NCBI RefSeq assembly: GCF_002158905.1
Contig: NZ_CP021431.1
Coordinates: 2,108,001-2,172,000 of the forward strand
DNA: 64,000 nt
Source of the DNA: Yoonia vestfoldensis
GTDB lineage: Bacteria > Pseudomonadota > Alphaproteobacteria > Rhodobacterales > Rhodobacteraceae
Direction of reading: 5' to 3'
Shown: positions 16,940 to 27,641 of the stretch, in pieces
Layout of the letters: every line of letters begins with the position of its first letter
How positions within the stretch are numbered: position 1 is the stretch's first letter
Position numbers and translations under genes: made by a program
Notes under the pieces: model-generated
Told to the model about the DNA's origin: nothing
Database searches by the model: none
What the model saw: the letters and a program-made list of their open reading frames with translations, nothing else

Positions 16940-18280
16940 TCATGCGATCCCGTCATAGATCTTGGCGATCTTGGCCACCGCATCCACGGGCGGCAATTCC
17001 TCGCTTTCGCCCGTGCGCCGGCAGGTCAGTTCGACCACGCCGTTTTTCAGCCCGCGCGGGCCAACGGTGATCCGCCAAGGCAGGCCGATCATATCCATCG
17101 TGCCGAATTTGGCCCCCGCCCGTTCGTCGCGGTCATCATAAAGCGGTTCCAGCCCCAGCGCGGTCAGGCTGTCGTAAAGCGCCTGGCAGGCGGCATCCGC
17201 CTCTGCGTCGCCTTGCTTGAGGTTGACGATCCCGCAATGGAACGGCGTCACGCCTTCGGGCCAGATGATGCCCTTGTCGTCGTGGCTGGCCTCGATGATC
17301 GCGCCCAGCAGACGCGACACGCCGATCCCGTGGCTGCCCATATGGACCGGCACTTTGCCACCCTTGCCGTCATCGACCATGGCGCCCATCGCCTCGGAAT
17401 ATTTGGTGCCGAAATAGAAAATCTGGCCCACTTCGATGCCGCGCGCAGTGCGGCGGCGGTCCTGAGGGATCTGGTTGAACAGCGCCTCGTCATGGGTTTC
17501 ATCGGTGCGCGCATAGCGGCTGGTGAATTCATCCAGCACAGCGGCACAGGCGGCGTGATCATTGTAATCGATCTGCCGGTCCCCGAATTTCAGATCGGTG
17601 ATCTGGCTGTCATAGAACACTTCCGATTCGCCGGTGTCGGCCAGCACAAGGAATTCATGCGTGTCATCGCCGCCGATGGGGCCAGAATCCGCGCGCATCG
17701 GGATCGCTTGCAACCCCATGCGTTCATAGGTGCGCAGATAGCTGACCAGATGGCGGTTATAGGCGTGCAGCGCGTCTTCTTTGGTCAGATCGAAATTATA
17801 GCCGTCCTTCATATAGAATTCGCGGCCCCGCATGACGCCGAAACGGGGGCGGACCTCGTCACGGAATTTCCACTGGATCTGATAAAGCGTCAGCGGCAGA
17901 TCCTTGTAGCTGGTCACATGGGCGCGGAAGATGTCGGTGACCAATTCCTCGGCCGTGGGGGTGAACAGCATGTCACGCCCGCCACGGTCCTTGATACGCA
18001 GCATTTCTTCGCCATAAGCATCATAGCGCCCGCTTTCACGCCAAAGGTCCGCCGATTGGATCGTCGGCATCTGGATCGCGATATGGCCCGCGCGTTCCTG
18101 TTCCTGATGCACGATATTTTCGATCTTGCGCAGCACCTTGAACCCCAAGGGCAGCCAGGAATAAATCCCCGCGCTGGCCTGTTTGATCATCCCGGCCTGC
18201 AACATATAGCGATGCGACACGATCTGCGCCTCGCGCGGGGTTTCTTTCAGGACGGGCAGGAAATATCGGCTGAGGCGCAT
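16940..18280 (-). CDS. proS: Prolyl-tRNA synthetase (short, alphaproteobacterial type)
   Basis: 446-residue class II synthetase charging tRNA-Pro. Motif 2 ([21 protein letters not shown]) and motif 3 ([17 protein letters not shown]) are clear. The length matches the shorter form without the large editing insertion between motifs 2 and 3. ATG 18280 ([15 protein letters not shown]) fits the family start, with AAAGG 8 bases upstream; a longer in-frame reading to 18394 has no family resemblance. It heads the proS-lolC-lolD run and is divergent from the AI-2E transporter gene. Confidence 0.95.
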   Translation of the reverse strand: MRLSRYFLPVLKETPREAQIVSHRYMLQAGMIKQASAGIYSWLPLGFKVLRKIENIVHQEQERAGHIAIQMPTIQSADLWRESGRYDAYGEEMLRIKDRGGRDMLFTPTAEELVTDIFRAHVTSYKDLPLTLYQIQWKFRDEVRPRFGVMRGREFYMKDGYNFDLTKEDALHAYNRHLVSYLRTYERMGLQAIPMRADSGPIGGDDTHEFLVLADTGESEVFYDSQITDLKFGDRQIDYNDHAACAAVLDEFTSRYARTDETHDEALFNQIPQDRRRTARGIEVGQIFYFGTKYSEAMGAMVDDGKGGKVPVHMGSHGIGVSRLLGAIIEASHDDKGIIWPEGVTPFHCGIVNLKQGDAEADAACQALYDSLTALGLEPLYDDRDERAGAKFGTMDMIGLPWRITVGPRGLKNGVVELTCRRTGESEELPPVDAVAKIAKIYDGIA

Positions 18281-18438
18281 GGGGGTAACCTTTGTGACAG
18301 GCGGAAATTGATTTTGACGTGTAATCGCGCAACCATGCCCCCGCAAGCATTGTGATTGACAGCGCTCGAAAATGCGCAGGCCCCTTGCACGCAAGGCCGG
18401 TTTGCCGCATCACGGCAAGAACCAAAACGGAGCGACCG

Positions 18439-19542
18439 ATGGCCCTGCCCATCAAGGACCAGATCAAATATTGGGGCATCGCCACGGCGCTGTTTCTGGC
18501 CGTGCTTTGGGTCTTGGGCGATGTGATCCTGCCTTTCGTGCTGGGCGGGGCGATCGCCTATCTGCTGGACCCTGTCGCCGACAGGTTGCAGCGCGCGGGC
18601 CTAAGCCGGGCGCTTGCGGTCAGTATCATCACCCTGGCCGCCGCTATGGTGTTCATCCTGCTGATCCTGCTGGTGATCCCGACGCTGGTCAAACAAACCA
18701 CCGCGCTGATCGATACCGCCCCTGCCCTGTTTGAACGGCTTCAGGCCGGATTGACCGCGCGTTTTCCCGAATTGATCGAACCGGAAAGCACGATCCGTCA
18801 GCAATTGCAGGCTATCGGAGAAACGATCCAGGCCCGCGGCGGTGAATTGATCAACAGCCTGCTCAGCTCGGCCATGGGGCTGATCAATATCCTTGTGCTG
18901 CTGGTGATCGTACCGGTTGTCGCCTTTTATCTGCTGCTGGATTGGGACAAGATGATCGCCAAGATCGACGGGCTGCTGCCGCGCGATCATGTCGCGACTG
19001 TCCGTCACCTTGGCAGCGAAATCGACCGCACGCTGGCGTCTTTCATCCGTGGGCAATTGACGGTCTGCCTGATCCTTGGCAGCTATTACGCGCTTTTCCT
19101 GATGCTGGCGGGGCTGAATTTCGGGCTGATCGTCGGGTTTATCGCGGGGCTGATCACCTTCATCCCCTATGTGGGCGCCTTGGTCGGCGGGGCTTTGGCG
19201 CTGGGATTGGCTTTGTTCCAGTTCTGGGGCTCGGTCGAGATCGCGGATGGGGAAACCGTGACCTATGCGACCAATTGGCTGCGGATCGGGATCATCGCCG
19301 TGATCTTCGGGGTGGGCCAGTTCCTCGAAGGTAATATCCTGACGCCCAAATTGGTTGGGTCTTCGGTGGGGCTGCATCCGGTCTGGCTGATCTTTGCACT
19401 ATCGGTTTTCGGGTCGCTGTTCGGCTTTGTCGGCATGTTGGTTGCCGTGCCGGTCGCCGCCGTGATCGGCGTGCTGACCCGCTACGCGTTGGGCAAATAC
19501 CGCGACAGCCTGCTGTATCAAGGGCAGTCCAAGGCCCCATGA
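18439..19542 (+). CDS. AI-2E family transporter (PerM-like)
   Basis: 367-residue inner-membrane protein with about eight helices arranged as in the AI-2E/PerM family (LGDVILPFVLGGAIAYLLDP at the N-terminus, FIPYVGALVGGALALGLA near the C-terminus). Family substrates vary; one member exports autoinducer-2, others move Na+/H+ or remain unknown. ATG 18439 has ACGGAG upstream. It overlaps hdaA by ATGA, an arrangement conserved in alphaproteobacteria. Confidence 0.88.
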   Translation: MALPIKDQIKYWGIATALFLAVLWVLGDVILPFVLGGAIAYLLDPVADRLQRAGLSRALAVSIITLAAAMVFILLILLVIPTLVKQTTALIDTAPALFERLQAGLTARFPELIEPESTIRQQLQAIGETIQARGGELINSLLSSAMGLINILVLLVIVPVVAFYLLLDWDKMIAKIDGLLPRDHVATVRHLGSEIDRTLASFIRGQLTVCLILGSYYALFLMLAGLNFGLIVGFIAGLITFIPYVGALVGGALALGLALFQFWGSVEIADGETVTYATNWLRIGIIAVIFGVGQFLEGNILTPKLVGSSVGLHPVWLIFALSVFGSLFGFVGMLVAVPVAAVIGVLTRYALGKYRDSLLYQGQSKAP

Positions 19543-20201
19543 TGGCACAACAGCTGAGTTTCGACTGGCCCAACGGGGTGGCGCTGGGGCCGGATGATTT
19601 TTTCGTCTCGACCGCGAATGCGACCGCCTTTGGCATGGTGACCGATCCGGACCGCTGGCCACTGCGCAAGCTGGTTGTCGCGGGGCCGATGGGCTGCGGC
19701 AAAAGCCATCTGGCGCGGATTTTCGCAGGGGGGCAGCGCACGCAGATCATCGCGGCCGCCGATCTGACCGCCGATTTCCAACCCACAGCCGCGGCCTTGG
19801 TGGTCGAGGATATGGACCGCCTGCCTCAGACCGCCCAAGAGGCGATGTTCCATCTGCACAACCACCTGCAACACAGCGGCGGGCTGTTGCTGATGACCGC
19901 GCGCCAGACGCCGGGGCATTGGCCGCTGACCCTGCCCGATCTGGCCAGCCGGATGCAGGGCAGCGCCGTGGCACAGGTCGCCGATCCCGATGACGCGCTG
20001 TTGCAGGCGGTGATGATGAAGCTTTTCGCCGACCGCCAATTGCTGCCGCCCCCCGATCTGGCCGCCTATCTGGCGCCCCGGATCGAGCGGTCCTTTGCCG
20101 CCGCCGCCGCCATCGTGGCCGCATTGGACAGCGCCGCCTTGGCAAGCGGCCACAAGATCAACCACAGGTTGGCTGCACGGCTGCTGGACAAGCCCGACTA
20201 G
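19539..20201 (+). CDS. hdaA: DnaA-like regulator HdaA
   Basis: 220-residue DnaA-related AAA+ protein without the DnaA DNA-binding domain. In Caulobacter HdaA stimulates ATP hydrolysis on DnaA to limit re-initiation of replication and binds the beta clamp. Visible: the N-terminal clamp-binding-like QLSFDW, Walker A GPMGCGKS (~50-57) and Walker B ALVVEDMDRL (~86-95). Two adjacent ATGs (19539, 19542) can start. Translation is coupled to the AI-2E gene by overlap, and ppk1 follows after 50 bp. Confidence 0.88.
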   Translation: MMAQQLSFDWPNGVALGPDDFFVSTANATAFGMVTDPDRWPLRKLVVAGPMGCGKSHLARIFAGGQRTQIIAAADLTADFQPTAAALVVEDMDRLPQTAQEAMFHLHNHLQHSGGLLLMTARQTPGHWPLTLPDLASRMQGSAVAQVADPDDALLQAVMMKLFADRQLLPPPDLAAYLAPRIERSFAAAAAIVAALDSAALASGHKINHRLAARLLDKPD

Positions 20202-20251
20202 CCGCTGCATCATTGTCACAAAACCGCAACCTTCGCGGGACAAAAGGCAGC

Positions 20252-22420
20252 ATGAACAACGCAAATTTCCTGACCGGCGACTTTCCCGCCGCCACAGCCC
20301 TTGAGACGGATATCGCCAGCAGCGCCCGGTTTGTGAACCGAGAGCTAAGCTGGGTCGGCTTTAACTGGCGCGTGCTGGAAGAGGCTGAAAACCCGCGCGT
20401 GCCGCTGCTGGAACGGCTGCGCTTTTTGTCGATTTCGGCAACCAATCTGGATGAATTCTATACTGTCCGGGTCGCGGGCCTGCGCGAATTGGCCATCGCC
20501 GGCAATGTGACGCCCGCGCTGGACGGGTTGACCCCCGCCGAACAGCTGGTCGAGATCGACCGCGAGGCGCGCGCCTTGATGACCCGCCAGCAAGTCGTGT
20601 TCAGCGCGCTCGAGGCGGAAATGAAAGACAATGGCATCGCCATCCTGTCGCGCAAGGATGTCACCGCCGCCGATAATGATTTCTTGCAGGATTATTTCCT
20701 CGATCAGGTGTTTCCGGTTTTGTCGCCCTTGGCGATCGACCCTGCGCATCCGTTTCCGTTTCTGCCCAACGAAGGGTTTGCACTGGCGCTGCAACTTGAA
20801 CGCAGCGCCGATAAACGCAGCCTGCGCGCGCTTTTGCCGATCCCCGCCCAGATCGCGCGGTTCATTTCGCTGCCCAGCACCACGGGCCACCGGTTCCTGC
20901 CGCTGGAAGAATTGCTGCTATTGCATATTCCGCGGCTGTTTCCGGGCTATCAGGTCAAGGGCAATTGCGGCTTCAAAGTGCTGCGCGACAGCGATCTGGA
21001 ACTGGAAGAAGAGGCCGAAGACCTTGTGCGCGAGTTTGAAACCGCCCTCAAACGCCGCCGCCGGGGCGAGGTTGTCCGGCTCAAGATTTCGGCCAATGCG
21101 CCGCCTGCGCTGCAATCGCTGATCATGTCCGAATTGCATGTCGCCAGCGATGCCGTGGTCGAGGTGGACGGGCTGATCGGCATTTCCGACCTAGGCGAAC
21201 TGGTGTTGGATAGCCGGCCTGATCTGCTTTGGCCCAGTTTCACCCCCCGGGTGCCCGAACGGGTGCAGGACCATGACGGCGATATGTTCGCCGCGATCCG
21301 GCAAAAGGACATGCTGCTGCATCATCCTTATGAAACCTTCGACATGGTGGTGCGGTTCCTGACACAGGCCGCCCATGACCCCGATGTCGTGGCGATCAAA
21401 CAGACGCTTTATCGCACGTCGCAGAAATCGCCCATCGTCACCGCCCTTTGCGAGGCTGCCGAGAACGGCAAATCGGTCACCGCCTTGGTCGAATTGAAGG
21501 CCCGTTTCGACGAGGCCGCCAATATCCGCCAGTCGCGCCGTCTGGAACGGGCGGGCGCGCATGTGGTTTACGGCTTTGTGAATTACAAGACCCACGCCAA
21601 GATCAGCACCGTGGTCCGCCGCGAGGGCGACAGGCTGGTGACCTATACCCATTTCGGCACTGGCAATTACCATCCGATCACGGCGCGGATCTATACCGAT
21701 CTGAGCTTTTTCACCTGCGATCAGGATCTGGGGCGCGATGCGACCAAGGTGTTCAACTACCTGTCCGGCTATGCCCAGCCAGAGGGGCTGAAAAATCTGT
21801 CGATCTCGCCCATCTCGCTGAAACAAACCCTGATCGACCGGATCGGGATCGAGGCGGATAACGCCCGCGCCGGCAAACCCGCGATGATCTGGGCCAAGAT
21901 GAATTCGCTGGTCGAACCCGATGTGATCGATGCGCTTTATGCGGCGTCACAGGCGGGGGTCAAGATCAGCCTTGTGATCCGCGGCATCTGCGGGCTGCGC
22001 CCCGGTGTGGCAGGGCTGTCCGACAATATCCGCGTCAAATCCATCGTGGGCCGGTTTCTGGAACATTCGCGCATCGTCTGTTTCGGCAATGGCGCAGCGC
22101 TGCCATCCAAAAAGGCCAAGGTCTATATCAGTTCGGCCGATTGGATGGGGCGCAACCTGAACCGGCGGGTCGAAACGCTGGTTGATATCCAGAACCCGAC
22201 CGTCAAGGCGCAGATCGTCAGCCAGATCATGGCCGCCAATATGGCTGACGTTGCGCAAAGCTGGGTCATGGCACCCGATGGCCATTTCACCCGTGCCACC
22301 CCGCCCGAGGGTGAATTTGCCTTCAATTGCCACCGCTTTTTCATGGAAAATCCATCGCTTTCAGGGCGGGGATCTGCCGGTGCCTCGGATGTTCCGCAAT
22401 TGACCCATACCGACGATTGA
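20252..22420 (+). CDS. ppk1: Polyphosphate kinase 1
   Basis: 722-residue membrane-associated enzyme that polymerises the gamma-phosphate of ATP into polyphosphate. The N-terminal domain has RFVNRELSWVGFNWRVLEEA. The catalytic region has VAIKQTLYRTSQKSPIV and the phosphorylated-His motif NYKTHAKIS, with a second His in EHSRIVCFGNG. Length is normal. ATG 20252 follows AAAAGGC; an earlier in-frame TTG at 20213 is less likely. It is followed 34 bp later by ppx, the opposing enzyme. Confidence 0.95.
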   Translation: MNNANFLTGDFPAATALETDIASSARFVNRELSWVGFNWRVLEEAENPRVPLLERLRFLSISATNLDEFYTVRVAGLRELAIAGNVTPALDGLTPAEQLVEIDREARALMTRQQVVFSALEAEMKDNGIAILSRKDVTAADNDFLQDYFLDQVFPVLSPLAIDPAHPFPFLPNEGFALALQLERSADKRSLRALLPIPAQIARFISLPSTTGHRFLPLEELLLLHIPRLFPGYQVKGNCGFKVLRDSDLELEEEAEDLVREFETALKRRRRGEVVRLKISANAPPALQSLIMSELHVASDAVVEVDGLIGISDLGELVLDSRPDLLWPSFTPRVPERVQDHDGDMFAAIRQKDMLLHHPYETFDMVVRFLTQAAHDPDVVAIKQTLYRTSQKSPIVTALCEAAENGKSVTALVELKARFDEAANIRQSRRLERAGAHVVYGFVNYKTHAKISTVVRREGDRLVTYTHFGTGNYHPITARIYTDLSFFTCDQDLGRDATKVFNYLSGYAQPEGLKNLSISPISLKQTLIDRIGIEADNARAGKPAMIWAKMNSLVEPDVIDALYAASQAGVKISLVIRGICGLRPGVAGLSDNIRVKSIVGRFLEHSRIVCFGNGAALPSKKAKVYISSADWMGRNLNRRVETLVDIQNPTVKAQIVSQIMAANMADVAQSWVMAPDGHFTRATPPEGEFAFNCHRFFMENPSLSGRGSAGASDVPQLTHTDD

Positions 22421-22454
22421 CCGATACGGGTCAGACGTCGCATACGGGGACATC

Positions 22455-24002
22455 ATGACTCAGCAATCCGAGCCTGACAGCATCGACTGGGGGCCATTTG
22501 GCCGCCCTTTGTTCGAAGACCCCGCCGCACAGGCCTTGGCGCGGGTCGGCGTTGTCGATGTGGGGTCCAACTCTGTCCGCATGGTGGTCTTTGACGGGGC
22601 GGCACGCTCGCCTGCCTATTTCTATAACGAAAAGATCATGTGCGCGCTGGGGGCGGGCATGTCGCAAACCGGCCATCTGAACCCCGAAGGACGCAAACGC
22701 GCGATTTCCGCGATCCGCCGTTTCGCGGCATTGGCCCAAGGTATGGGCATCCCGCCGCTGACCGCTGTCGCCACCGCCGCCGTGCGCGATGCCAGCGACG
22801 GGCAGGATTTCCGCGACGAAGTCCTGCGCGAAACCGGCGTCAAGCTTTGGGTCATCGACGGGCGCGAAGAGGCGCGGCTGTCCGCCCAGGGCGTGTTGCT
22901 GGGCTGGCCGGGCAGTTACGGCCTTGTCTGCGATATCGGCGGGTCGTCCATGGAACTGGCCGATCTGGCCGAAGGCCGCGTCGGCCAGCGCGTGACCTCC
23001 GCGCTTGGCCCGCTGAAACTGCGCGAAATCAAGGGTGGCAAAAAGGCGATCAAGGCCCATGTCCGCGCGACCATGCAGGATCTGCACAAAGAGATGAACC
23101 TTGAAACCGGGATGCGCCTGTTTCTGGTCGGCGGGTCATGGCGGGCCATCGCGCGGATCGACATGGAACGGCGCGGCTATCCGCTGACGGTGCTGCATGA
23201 ATACCGCATGTCCTCGCGCCAGATCAGCATGACCGCCGAATATATCCGCAACTCTGACCTGGCGGAATTGCGCAGCCGCTGCCATATCTCGGACAGCCGG
23301 ATGTCGCTGGTCCCGCTGGCGGTGATCGTGCTGAAGGAATTGATGCGCAGCTTCAAGCCCAAGGATGTGGCGGTGTCATCCTATGGTATCCGCGAAGGGA
23401 TGCTTTACGAACAGATGCCGCGCGCGCTGCGCGAACGCGACCCGCTGATCGAAAGCTGCCGTTTCGCCGAAAACAAGGATGCCCGCCTGCCCGGTTTCGG
23501 ACGGATCCTTTACGATTTCGTCAAACCGCTGTTTCCGCGCGCCAATTGGCAGCGCAAGCGGATCATCAAGGCCGCCTGCCTGCTGCATGATGTCAGCTGG
23601 CGCGCGCATCCCGATTACCGCGCCGAGGTGACCTTTGACAACGCGACCCGCGCCAATCTGGGCGGGTTGAAACATTATGAACGGGTCCTGTTGGGGCTGG
23701 CGCTGATGAACCGCTATTCCAGCAAGACCGCGAACAGCCGCTTTGATCCGCTCTTCGCCATGCTGACCCCCGAGCAGATCAAAGAAGCCGAGATCCTGGG
23801 CAAGGCGATGCGGCTTGGCGCGATGCTCTGGCTGACGGCGGATGAACAGCCCGGCACGCTGAAACTGAACCGCAAGACCAATGAAGTCACCCTGCGGCTG
23901 ACCGACCATGCCCGCCCGCTTTACGGCGAGGTCGCAGAGGTCCGGTTCAACGCTTTGGCAAATGCGCTGAACGCGACAGGGATCGTCACTTTCGGCAAAT
24001 GA
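22455..24002 (+). CDS. ppx: Exopolyphosphatase (Ppx/GppA family)
   Basis: 515-residue ASKHA-fold phosphatase that removes terminal phosphate from polyphosphate or pppGpp. The phosphate-binding loops VVDVGSNSVRMVVFDG (~32-47) and VCDIGGSSMELA (~157-168) are present, with the TAAVRDA segment between. The C-terminal half resembles the HD-like domain of long Ppx proteins (CLLHDVSW). ppk1-ppx form a likely operon. The last codons and stop fall in a 15-bp tandem repeat. Confidence 0.92.
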   Translation: MTQQSEPDSIDWGPFGRPLFEDPAAQALARVGVVDVGSNSVRMVVFDGAARSPAYFYNEKIMCALGAGMSQTGHLNPEGRKRAISAIRRFAALAQGMGIPPLTAVATAAVRDASDGQDFRDEVLRETGVKLWVIDGREEARLSAQGVLLGWPGSYGLVCDIGGSSMELADLAEGRVGQRVTSALGPLKLREIKGGKKAIKAHVRATMQDLHKEMNLETGMRLFLVGGSWRAIARIDMERRGYPLTVLHEYRMSSRQISMTAEYIRNSDLAELRSRCHISDSRMSLVPLAVIVLKELMRSFKPKDVAVSSYGIREGMLYEQMPRALRERDPLIESCRFAENKDARLPGFGRILYDFVKPLFPRANWQRKRIIKAACLLHDVSWRAHPDYRAEVTFDNATRANLGGLKHYERVLLGLALMNRYSSKTANSRFDPLFAMLTPEQIKEAEILGKAMRLGAMLWLTADEQPGTLKLNRKTNEVTLRLTDHARPLYGEVAEVRFNALANALNATGIVTFGK

Positions 24003-24052
24003 CTCGGCGGCAAATGACTGGGCGGCAAATAACCCGGCGGCAAGTAACCCGG
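23993..24052 (+). repeat. Four 15-bp tandem repeats, each with an in-frame stop
   Basis: CGGCAAATGACTCGG, CGGCAAATGACTGGG, CGGCAAATAACCCGG and CGGCAAGTAACCCGG follow head to tail. The first contains the ppx stop (TGA); because the unit is a multiple of three, the ppx frame meets another stop (TGA, TAA, TAA) in every later unit. The array fills the space between ppx and the convergent TerB/J-domain gene. Confidence 0.85.
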
Positions 24053-24068
24053 CGCGCTGCTTTGGCGA

Positions 24069-24746
24069 TCAGCGCGCGGCGCGGATCTCTTCCCAGGCGC
24101 GGTTGATCGCAACCATGCGCCGCTCGGCCAGCTTGACCGCCTCGGGGGGCAGGCCGCGCGCGATCATCTGGTCGGGATGGGTGTCGCGAACCAGCTGCGC
24201 CCAGGCGGCGCGGACCTGCGGCATCGGCGCATCGGGATCAACGCCCAGCACGGCAAAAGGGTCACGTTCGGCATCGGGAACGAATTGCGCGCGGATCCGC
24301 TGGAACCGGCGATCGTCAAAACCAAAGATCGCCGCGACCTCGCGCAGAAAGGCATCTTCGCTCTGGTGATAGCGGCCATCCGCCAGCGCGATATGGAACA
24401 ACCCTTCCAGCAGGTCACAAAGCGGGCCGTCCTGATCGCCAAACATCGCCTTGATACGGCGCGCATAGATGTCATAGCCCGCCACATCCTGCCGCGCGAG
24501 ATCAAAGACACGGGCGGCATTGTCTTCCTCCTCGGGGGTGATGACAAAGACATCGCGAAAGGCGCGGACCTCGTTGCGCGACACATGACCATCGGCCTTG
24601 GCCATCTTGGCCCCCAGCGCGATCACCGCGATGGTAAAGGCGACAGACCGGTCCGGCGGCGTGCGCAGCCGGTCAAAGACCGCCAGCAAGCCCTCGCCCT
24701 TGGCCAGGGCGGCCAGCGCTTCAGCGATGCGGGTCCAGATCGACAT
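24069..24746 (-). CDS. TerB / J-domain protein (DjlA-like)
   Basis: 225 residues. Residues ~30-150 are a TerB-like helical domain with an acidic metal-binding look (KMAKADGHVSRNEV, later IALADGRYHQSEDAFL). The C-terminal ~60 residues form a J domain with the HPD motif (RDTHPDQM) that would stimulate a DnaK-type chaperone. The order TerB-J is that of DjlA, but without its N-terminal membrane segment. ATG 24746 follows AAAGGAC. It lies downstream of the VOC-protein gene on the same strand. Confidence 0.85.
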   Translation of the reverse strand: MSIWTRIAEALAALAKGEGLLAVFDRLRTPPDRSVAFTIAVIALGAKMAKADGHVSRNEVRAFRDVFVITPEEEDNAARVFDLARQDVAGYDIYARRIKAMFGDQDGPLCDLLEGLFHIALADGRYHQSEDAFLREVAAIFGFDDRRFQRIRAQFVPDAERDPFAVLGVDPDAPMPQVRAAWAQLVRDTHPDQMIARGLPPEAVKLAERRMVAINRAWEEIRAAR

Positions 24747-24837
24747 GTGGGTCCTTTGATCAAAACGATGCCCGACCTTGAACCCGACCTGCGCGGCTGT
24801 TGCAACCTCTCGCTGCAACCGACCGCGCGAAATTACC

Positions 24838-25449
24838 CTAGCAAAGCCTGCGGCGCCCCTGCTTGGTGTCGAAATCGGCGGCAAATCCGGCTGGCCCCAC
24901 GACAAACCGGACCCTGTCATCGGCCAGCGGCAGCATCGCGCGCAGATCATCCGCCTGCGGGTGACTGACGGTCAGTTCCAGCAGACGACAACCGCTCTCC
25001 GCCAGCCGGCGCGCCGGGTGATGCGTGCCAGCCGCCCATTGGATCAATGTCGGATAGGCCCCGTCATAAGGTTTGCTGCCATCCTCCGGCACGGTGATGC
25101 GCCAGGCCAGATCGCCGCGCGACAGATCGCGGGGCAGCCCCACGGCAGCGGGCGCATCGCGCAGCAGGCCGTCCAGATCATCGGTCTGGCAAATCCAGTT
25201 GCCAAGGCGCGGCGCGCCGGTAAAATCATCCAGCCCGAACCATGTCGGCCCGTCATAGGGGGAAGCCTCGGGATCCTTGGCAATCACCTCCAGATAAAGA
25301 TCATCGCCCAGCCCCAACAGTGTGTTATGCGTGCCGTACCGGGCATGTTTGCCGCCGGGCTGCAGGGTGACGCCCAAAGCAGCCTCGACCCAGGCCGTCC
25401 CCATGGCCAGATCCGGCGCAACAACAGCAAGATGGTCAAGCCTCAGCAT
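24838..25449 (-). CDS. VOC-superfamily glyoxalase-like protein
   Basis: 203 residues with a glyoxalase-like (vicinal oxygen chelate) N-terminus: MLRLDHLAVVAPDLAMGTAW, then the GKHARYGTHNTLLGLGDDLYLEVIA block with candidate metal-binding His and Glu. No substrate can be named. The start codon is only eleven bases beyond a dispersed intergenic repeat that separates it from scpA, and it may be read as the distal gene of that transcript. Confidence 0.8.
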   Translation of the reverse strand: MLRLDHLAVVAPDLAMGTAWVEAALGVTLQPGGKHARYGTHNTLLGLGDDLYLEVIAKDPEASPYDGPTWFGLDDFTGAPRLGNWICQTDDLDGLLRDAPAAVGLPRDLSRGDLAWRITVPEDGSKPYDGAYPTLIQWAAGTHHPARRLAESGCRLLELTVSHPQADDLRAMLPLADDRVRFVVGPAGFAADFDTKQGRRRLC

Positions 25450-25459
25450 GGTGCGTCCT

Positions 25460-25492
25460 CATCTTCCGAGCCGAAATATCCCCGCCGGAGGC
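25460..25492 (-). repeat. Dispersed CTCCGGCGGGGATATTT repeat, copy 1
   Basis: Minus-strand reading: GCCTCCGGCGGGGATATTT followed by CGGCTCGGAAGATG. It lies between the scpA stop and the VOC gene start. A small GCCCC-GCA-GGGGC hairpin (25498-25512) precedes it. Other copies in this window are at 35751, 40127, 45144, 50539 and 63866. Confidence 0.8.
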
Positions 25493-25514
25493 ATCCAGCC
25501 CCGCAGGGGCCGGA

Positions 25515-27641
25515 TCAGCCGCGCGCCGCCCGGATCAGATGCAGGATATCTTCGGCCGCCTTGGGGATATTGGTGCCGGGGCCAAAGATCGCCTTGACCC
25601 CGCTATCATAAAGGAACTTGTAATCCTGCTGCGGGATCACGCCGCCGCAGATGACGATGATATCATCCGCCCCCGCATCTTTCAGCGCCTGCACCAATTT
25701 GGGGGCCAGCGTCTTGTGGCCAGCCGCCTGTGACGAAATCCCGATCACATGCACGTCGTTGTCGATGGCATCCTGTGCGGCCTCGGCGGGGGTCTGGAAC
25801 AGGGGGCCGACATCGACATCGAACCCGATATCGGCAAAGGCGGTGGCGATCACCTTGGCACCACGGTCATGCCCGTCCTGCCCCATCTTGACGACCAGCA
25901 TGCGCGGGCGGCGGCCTTCATCATTGGCAAAGGCCTCGACACTGGCCTGAATGGCCGCGAAACCGGCATCGCCCTCATAGGCGGCGCCGTAGACCCCGGC
26001 CAGCGTCTTGACCTCCGCACGGTGGCGGCCGAACACTTTTTCCATCGCCATGCTGATTTCCCCCACGGTGGCGCGTGCGCGCGCGGCAATGACCGCCGCT
26101 TCCAACAGATTGCCGCCCTCGCCTGCGCGGCGGGTCAGTTCGGCCAGCGCCGCATCGCAGGCTGTGGCATCGCGGGCGGATTTGGTGCGGTCGATCCGCG
26201 CGATCTGCGACAGGCGCACGGCCTCGTTGTCGATATCAAGGATGTCGATGGGATCCTCGTTATCCTTGCGGTATTTGTTGACGCCGACGACAACCTCGGT
26301 GCCACGGTCGATGGCGGCCTGCCGTTTGGCGGCGGTTTCCTCGATCCGCAGCTTGGGCATGCCGGAGGCCACGGCCTTGGTCATGCCGCCCATTTCCTCG
26401 ACCTCCTGGATCAATTCCCAGGCTTTCTCGGCCAGATCATGGGTCAGGCTTTCGACGTAATACGACCCTGCCAGCGGATCGACGACTTTCGTCACGCCGG
26501 TCTCTTCCTGCAAGATCAACTGCGTATTGCGCGCGATCCGCGCCGAAAACTCGGTCGGCAGCGCAATCGCCTCGTCCAGCGCATTGGTATGCAGCGATTG
26601 CGTGCCGCCCAGCACCGCCGACATCGCCTCATAGGCTGTGCGGATCACGTTGTTATAGGGGTCTTGTTCCTGCAAGGACACGCCCGAGGTCTGGCAATGG
26701 GTGCGCAGCATGGAGGATTTGGGGTCCTTGGGATCGAATTCCGCCATGATCCGCGACCACAGCAGACGGGCCGCGCGCAGTTTCGCGGCCTCCATGAAGA
26801 AATTCATCCCGATGGCGAAAAAGAAACTTAGCCGCCCTGCGAATTGGTCCACATCCATGCCCCGCGCGATGGCGGCGCGCACATATTCGCGCCCATCGGC
26901 CAAAGTATAGGCCAGTTCCTGCACAAGGTTCGCGCCGGCCTCTTGCATGTGATAGCCGCTGATGCTGATCGAATTGAATTTCGGCATCTCGGCGGTGGTA
27001 TATTCGATGATATCCGCGATGATCCGCATCGAGGGTTCGGGCGGATAGACGTAAGTATTCCGCACCATGAATTCCTTGAGGATGTCGTTCTGGATCGTGC
27101 CCGACAGCACATTGCGCGGATGGCCCTGTTCTTCACCCGCGACGATGAAATTGGCCAGGATCGGGATCACCGCGCCATTCATGGTCATGGATACGGACAC
27201 TTTATCCAAGGGAATCCCGTCAAACAGGATTTTCATATCCTCGACGGAATCGATGGCGACACCGGCCTTGCCCACGTCCCCTTCGACGCGGGGATGGTCG
27301 CTGTCATAGCCGCGATGGGTGGCCAGATCAAAGGCGACAGAGACACCCTGTTGCCCTGCCGCCAGCGCCTTGCGGTAGAAATTGTTGGATTCCTCGGCTG
27401 TCGAAAACCCCGCATATTGCCGGATCGTCCAGGGGCGGCCGGCATACATCGTGGCCTTGACGCCGCGCGTATAGGGGGCCGCACCGGGGATGCCGCCCAG
27501 ATGCGGCAGCTCTGCGGTATCTTCGGCGGTATAGAGCGGCTGGACGGGAATACCTTCGAGGGTGTGCCATGTCAGCGCATCCAGCGGCTTGCCGCGCAAT
27601 TCACCACTGGCCAGCTTTTCCCATGTTTTCTTGTCGGTCAT
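25515..27641 (-). CDS. scpA: Methylmalonyl-CoA mutase
   Basis: 708-residue B12-dependent mutase interconverting (R)-methylmalonyl-CoA and succinyl-CoA, the last step of propionyl-CoA assimilation. The N-terminal TIM barrel carries [23 protein letters not shown]; the C-terminal cobalamin domain has DGHDRGAKV near residue 588 (axial His), SSQAAGHKT and ICGGVIP. Length is that of the single-chain homodimeric form. Just downstream of pccA in the same direction, with a plus-strand DUF4174 gene between. Confidence 0.96.
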   Translation of the reverse strand: MTDKKTWEKLASGELRGKPLDALTWHTLEGIPVQPLYTAEDTAELPHLGGIPGAAPYTRGVKATMYAGRPWTIRQYAGFSTAEESNNFYRKALAAGQQGVSVAFDLATHRGYDSDHPRVEGDVGKAGVAIDSVEDMKILFDGIPLDKVSVSMTMNGAVIPILANFIVAGEEQGHPRNVLSGTIQNDILKEFMVRNTYVYPPEPSMRIIADIIEYTTAEMPKFNSISISGYHMQEAGANLVQELAYTLADGREYVRAAIARGMDVDQFAGRLSFFFAIGMNFFMEAAKLRAARLLWSRIMAEFDPKDPKSSMLRTHCQTSGVSLQEQDPYNNVIRTAYEAMSAVLGGTQSLHTNALDEAIALPTEFSARIARNTQLILQEETGVTKVVDPLAGSYYVESLTHDLAEKAWELIQEVEEMGGMTKAVASGMPKLRIEETAAKRQAAIDRGTEVVVGVNKYRKDNEDPIDILDIDNEAVRLSQIARIDRTKSARDATACDAALAELTRRAGEGGNLLEAAVIAARARATVGEISMAMEKVFGRHRAEVKTLAGVYGAAYEGDAGFAAIQASVEAFANDEGRRPRMLVVKMGQDGHDRGAKVIATAFADIGFDVDVGPLFQTPAEAAQDAIDNDVHVIGISSQAAGHKTLAPKLVQALKDAGADDIIVICGGVIPQQDYKFLYDSGVKAIFGPGTNIPKAAEDILHLIRAARG

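Noticed and set aside
20202..20251. Possible Pho box before ppk1 (TTGTCACAAAACCGCAAC)
   Set aside because: Only one half-site resembles the CTGTCAT direct repeat; too weak to call.
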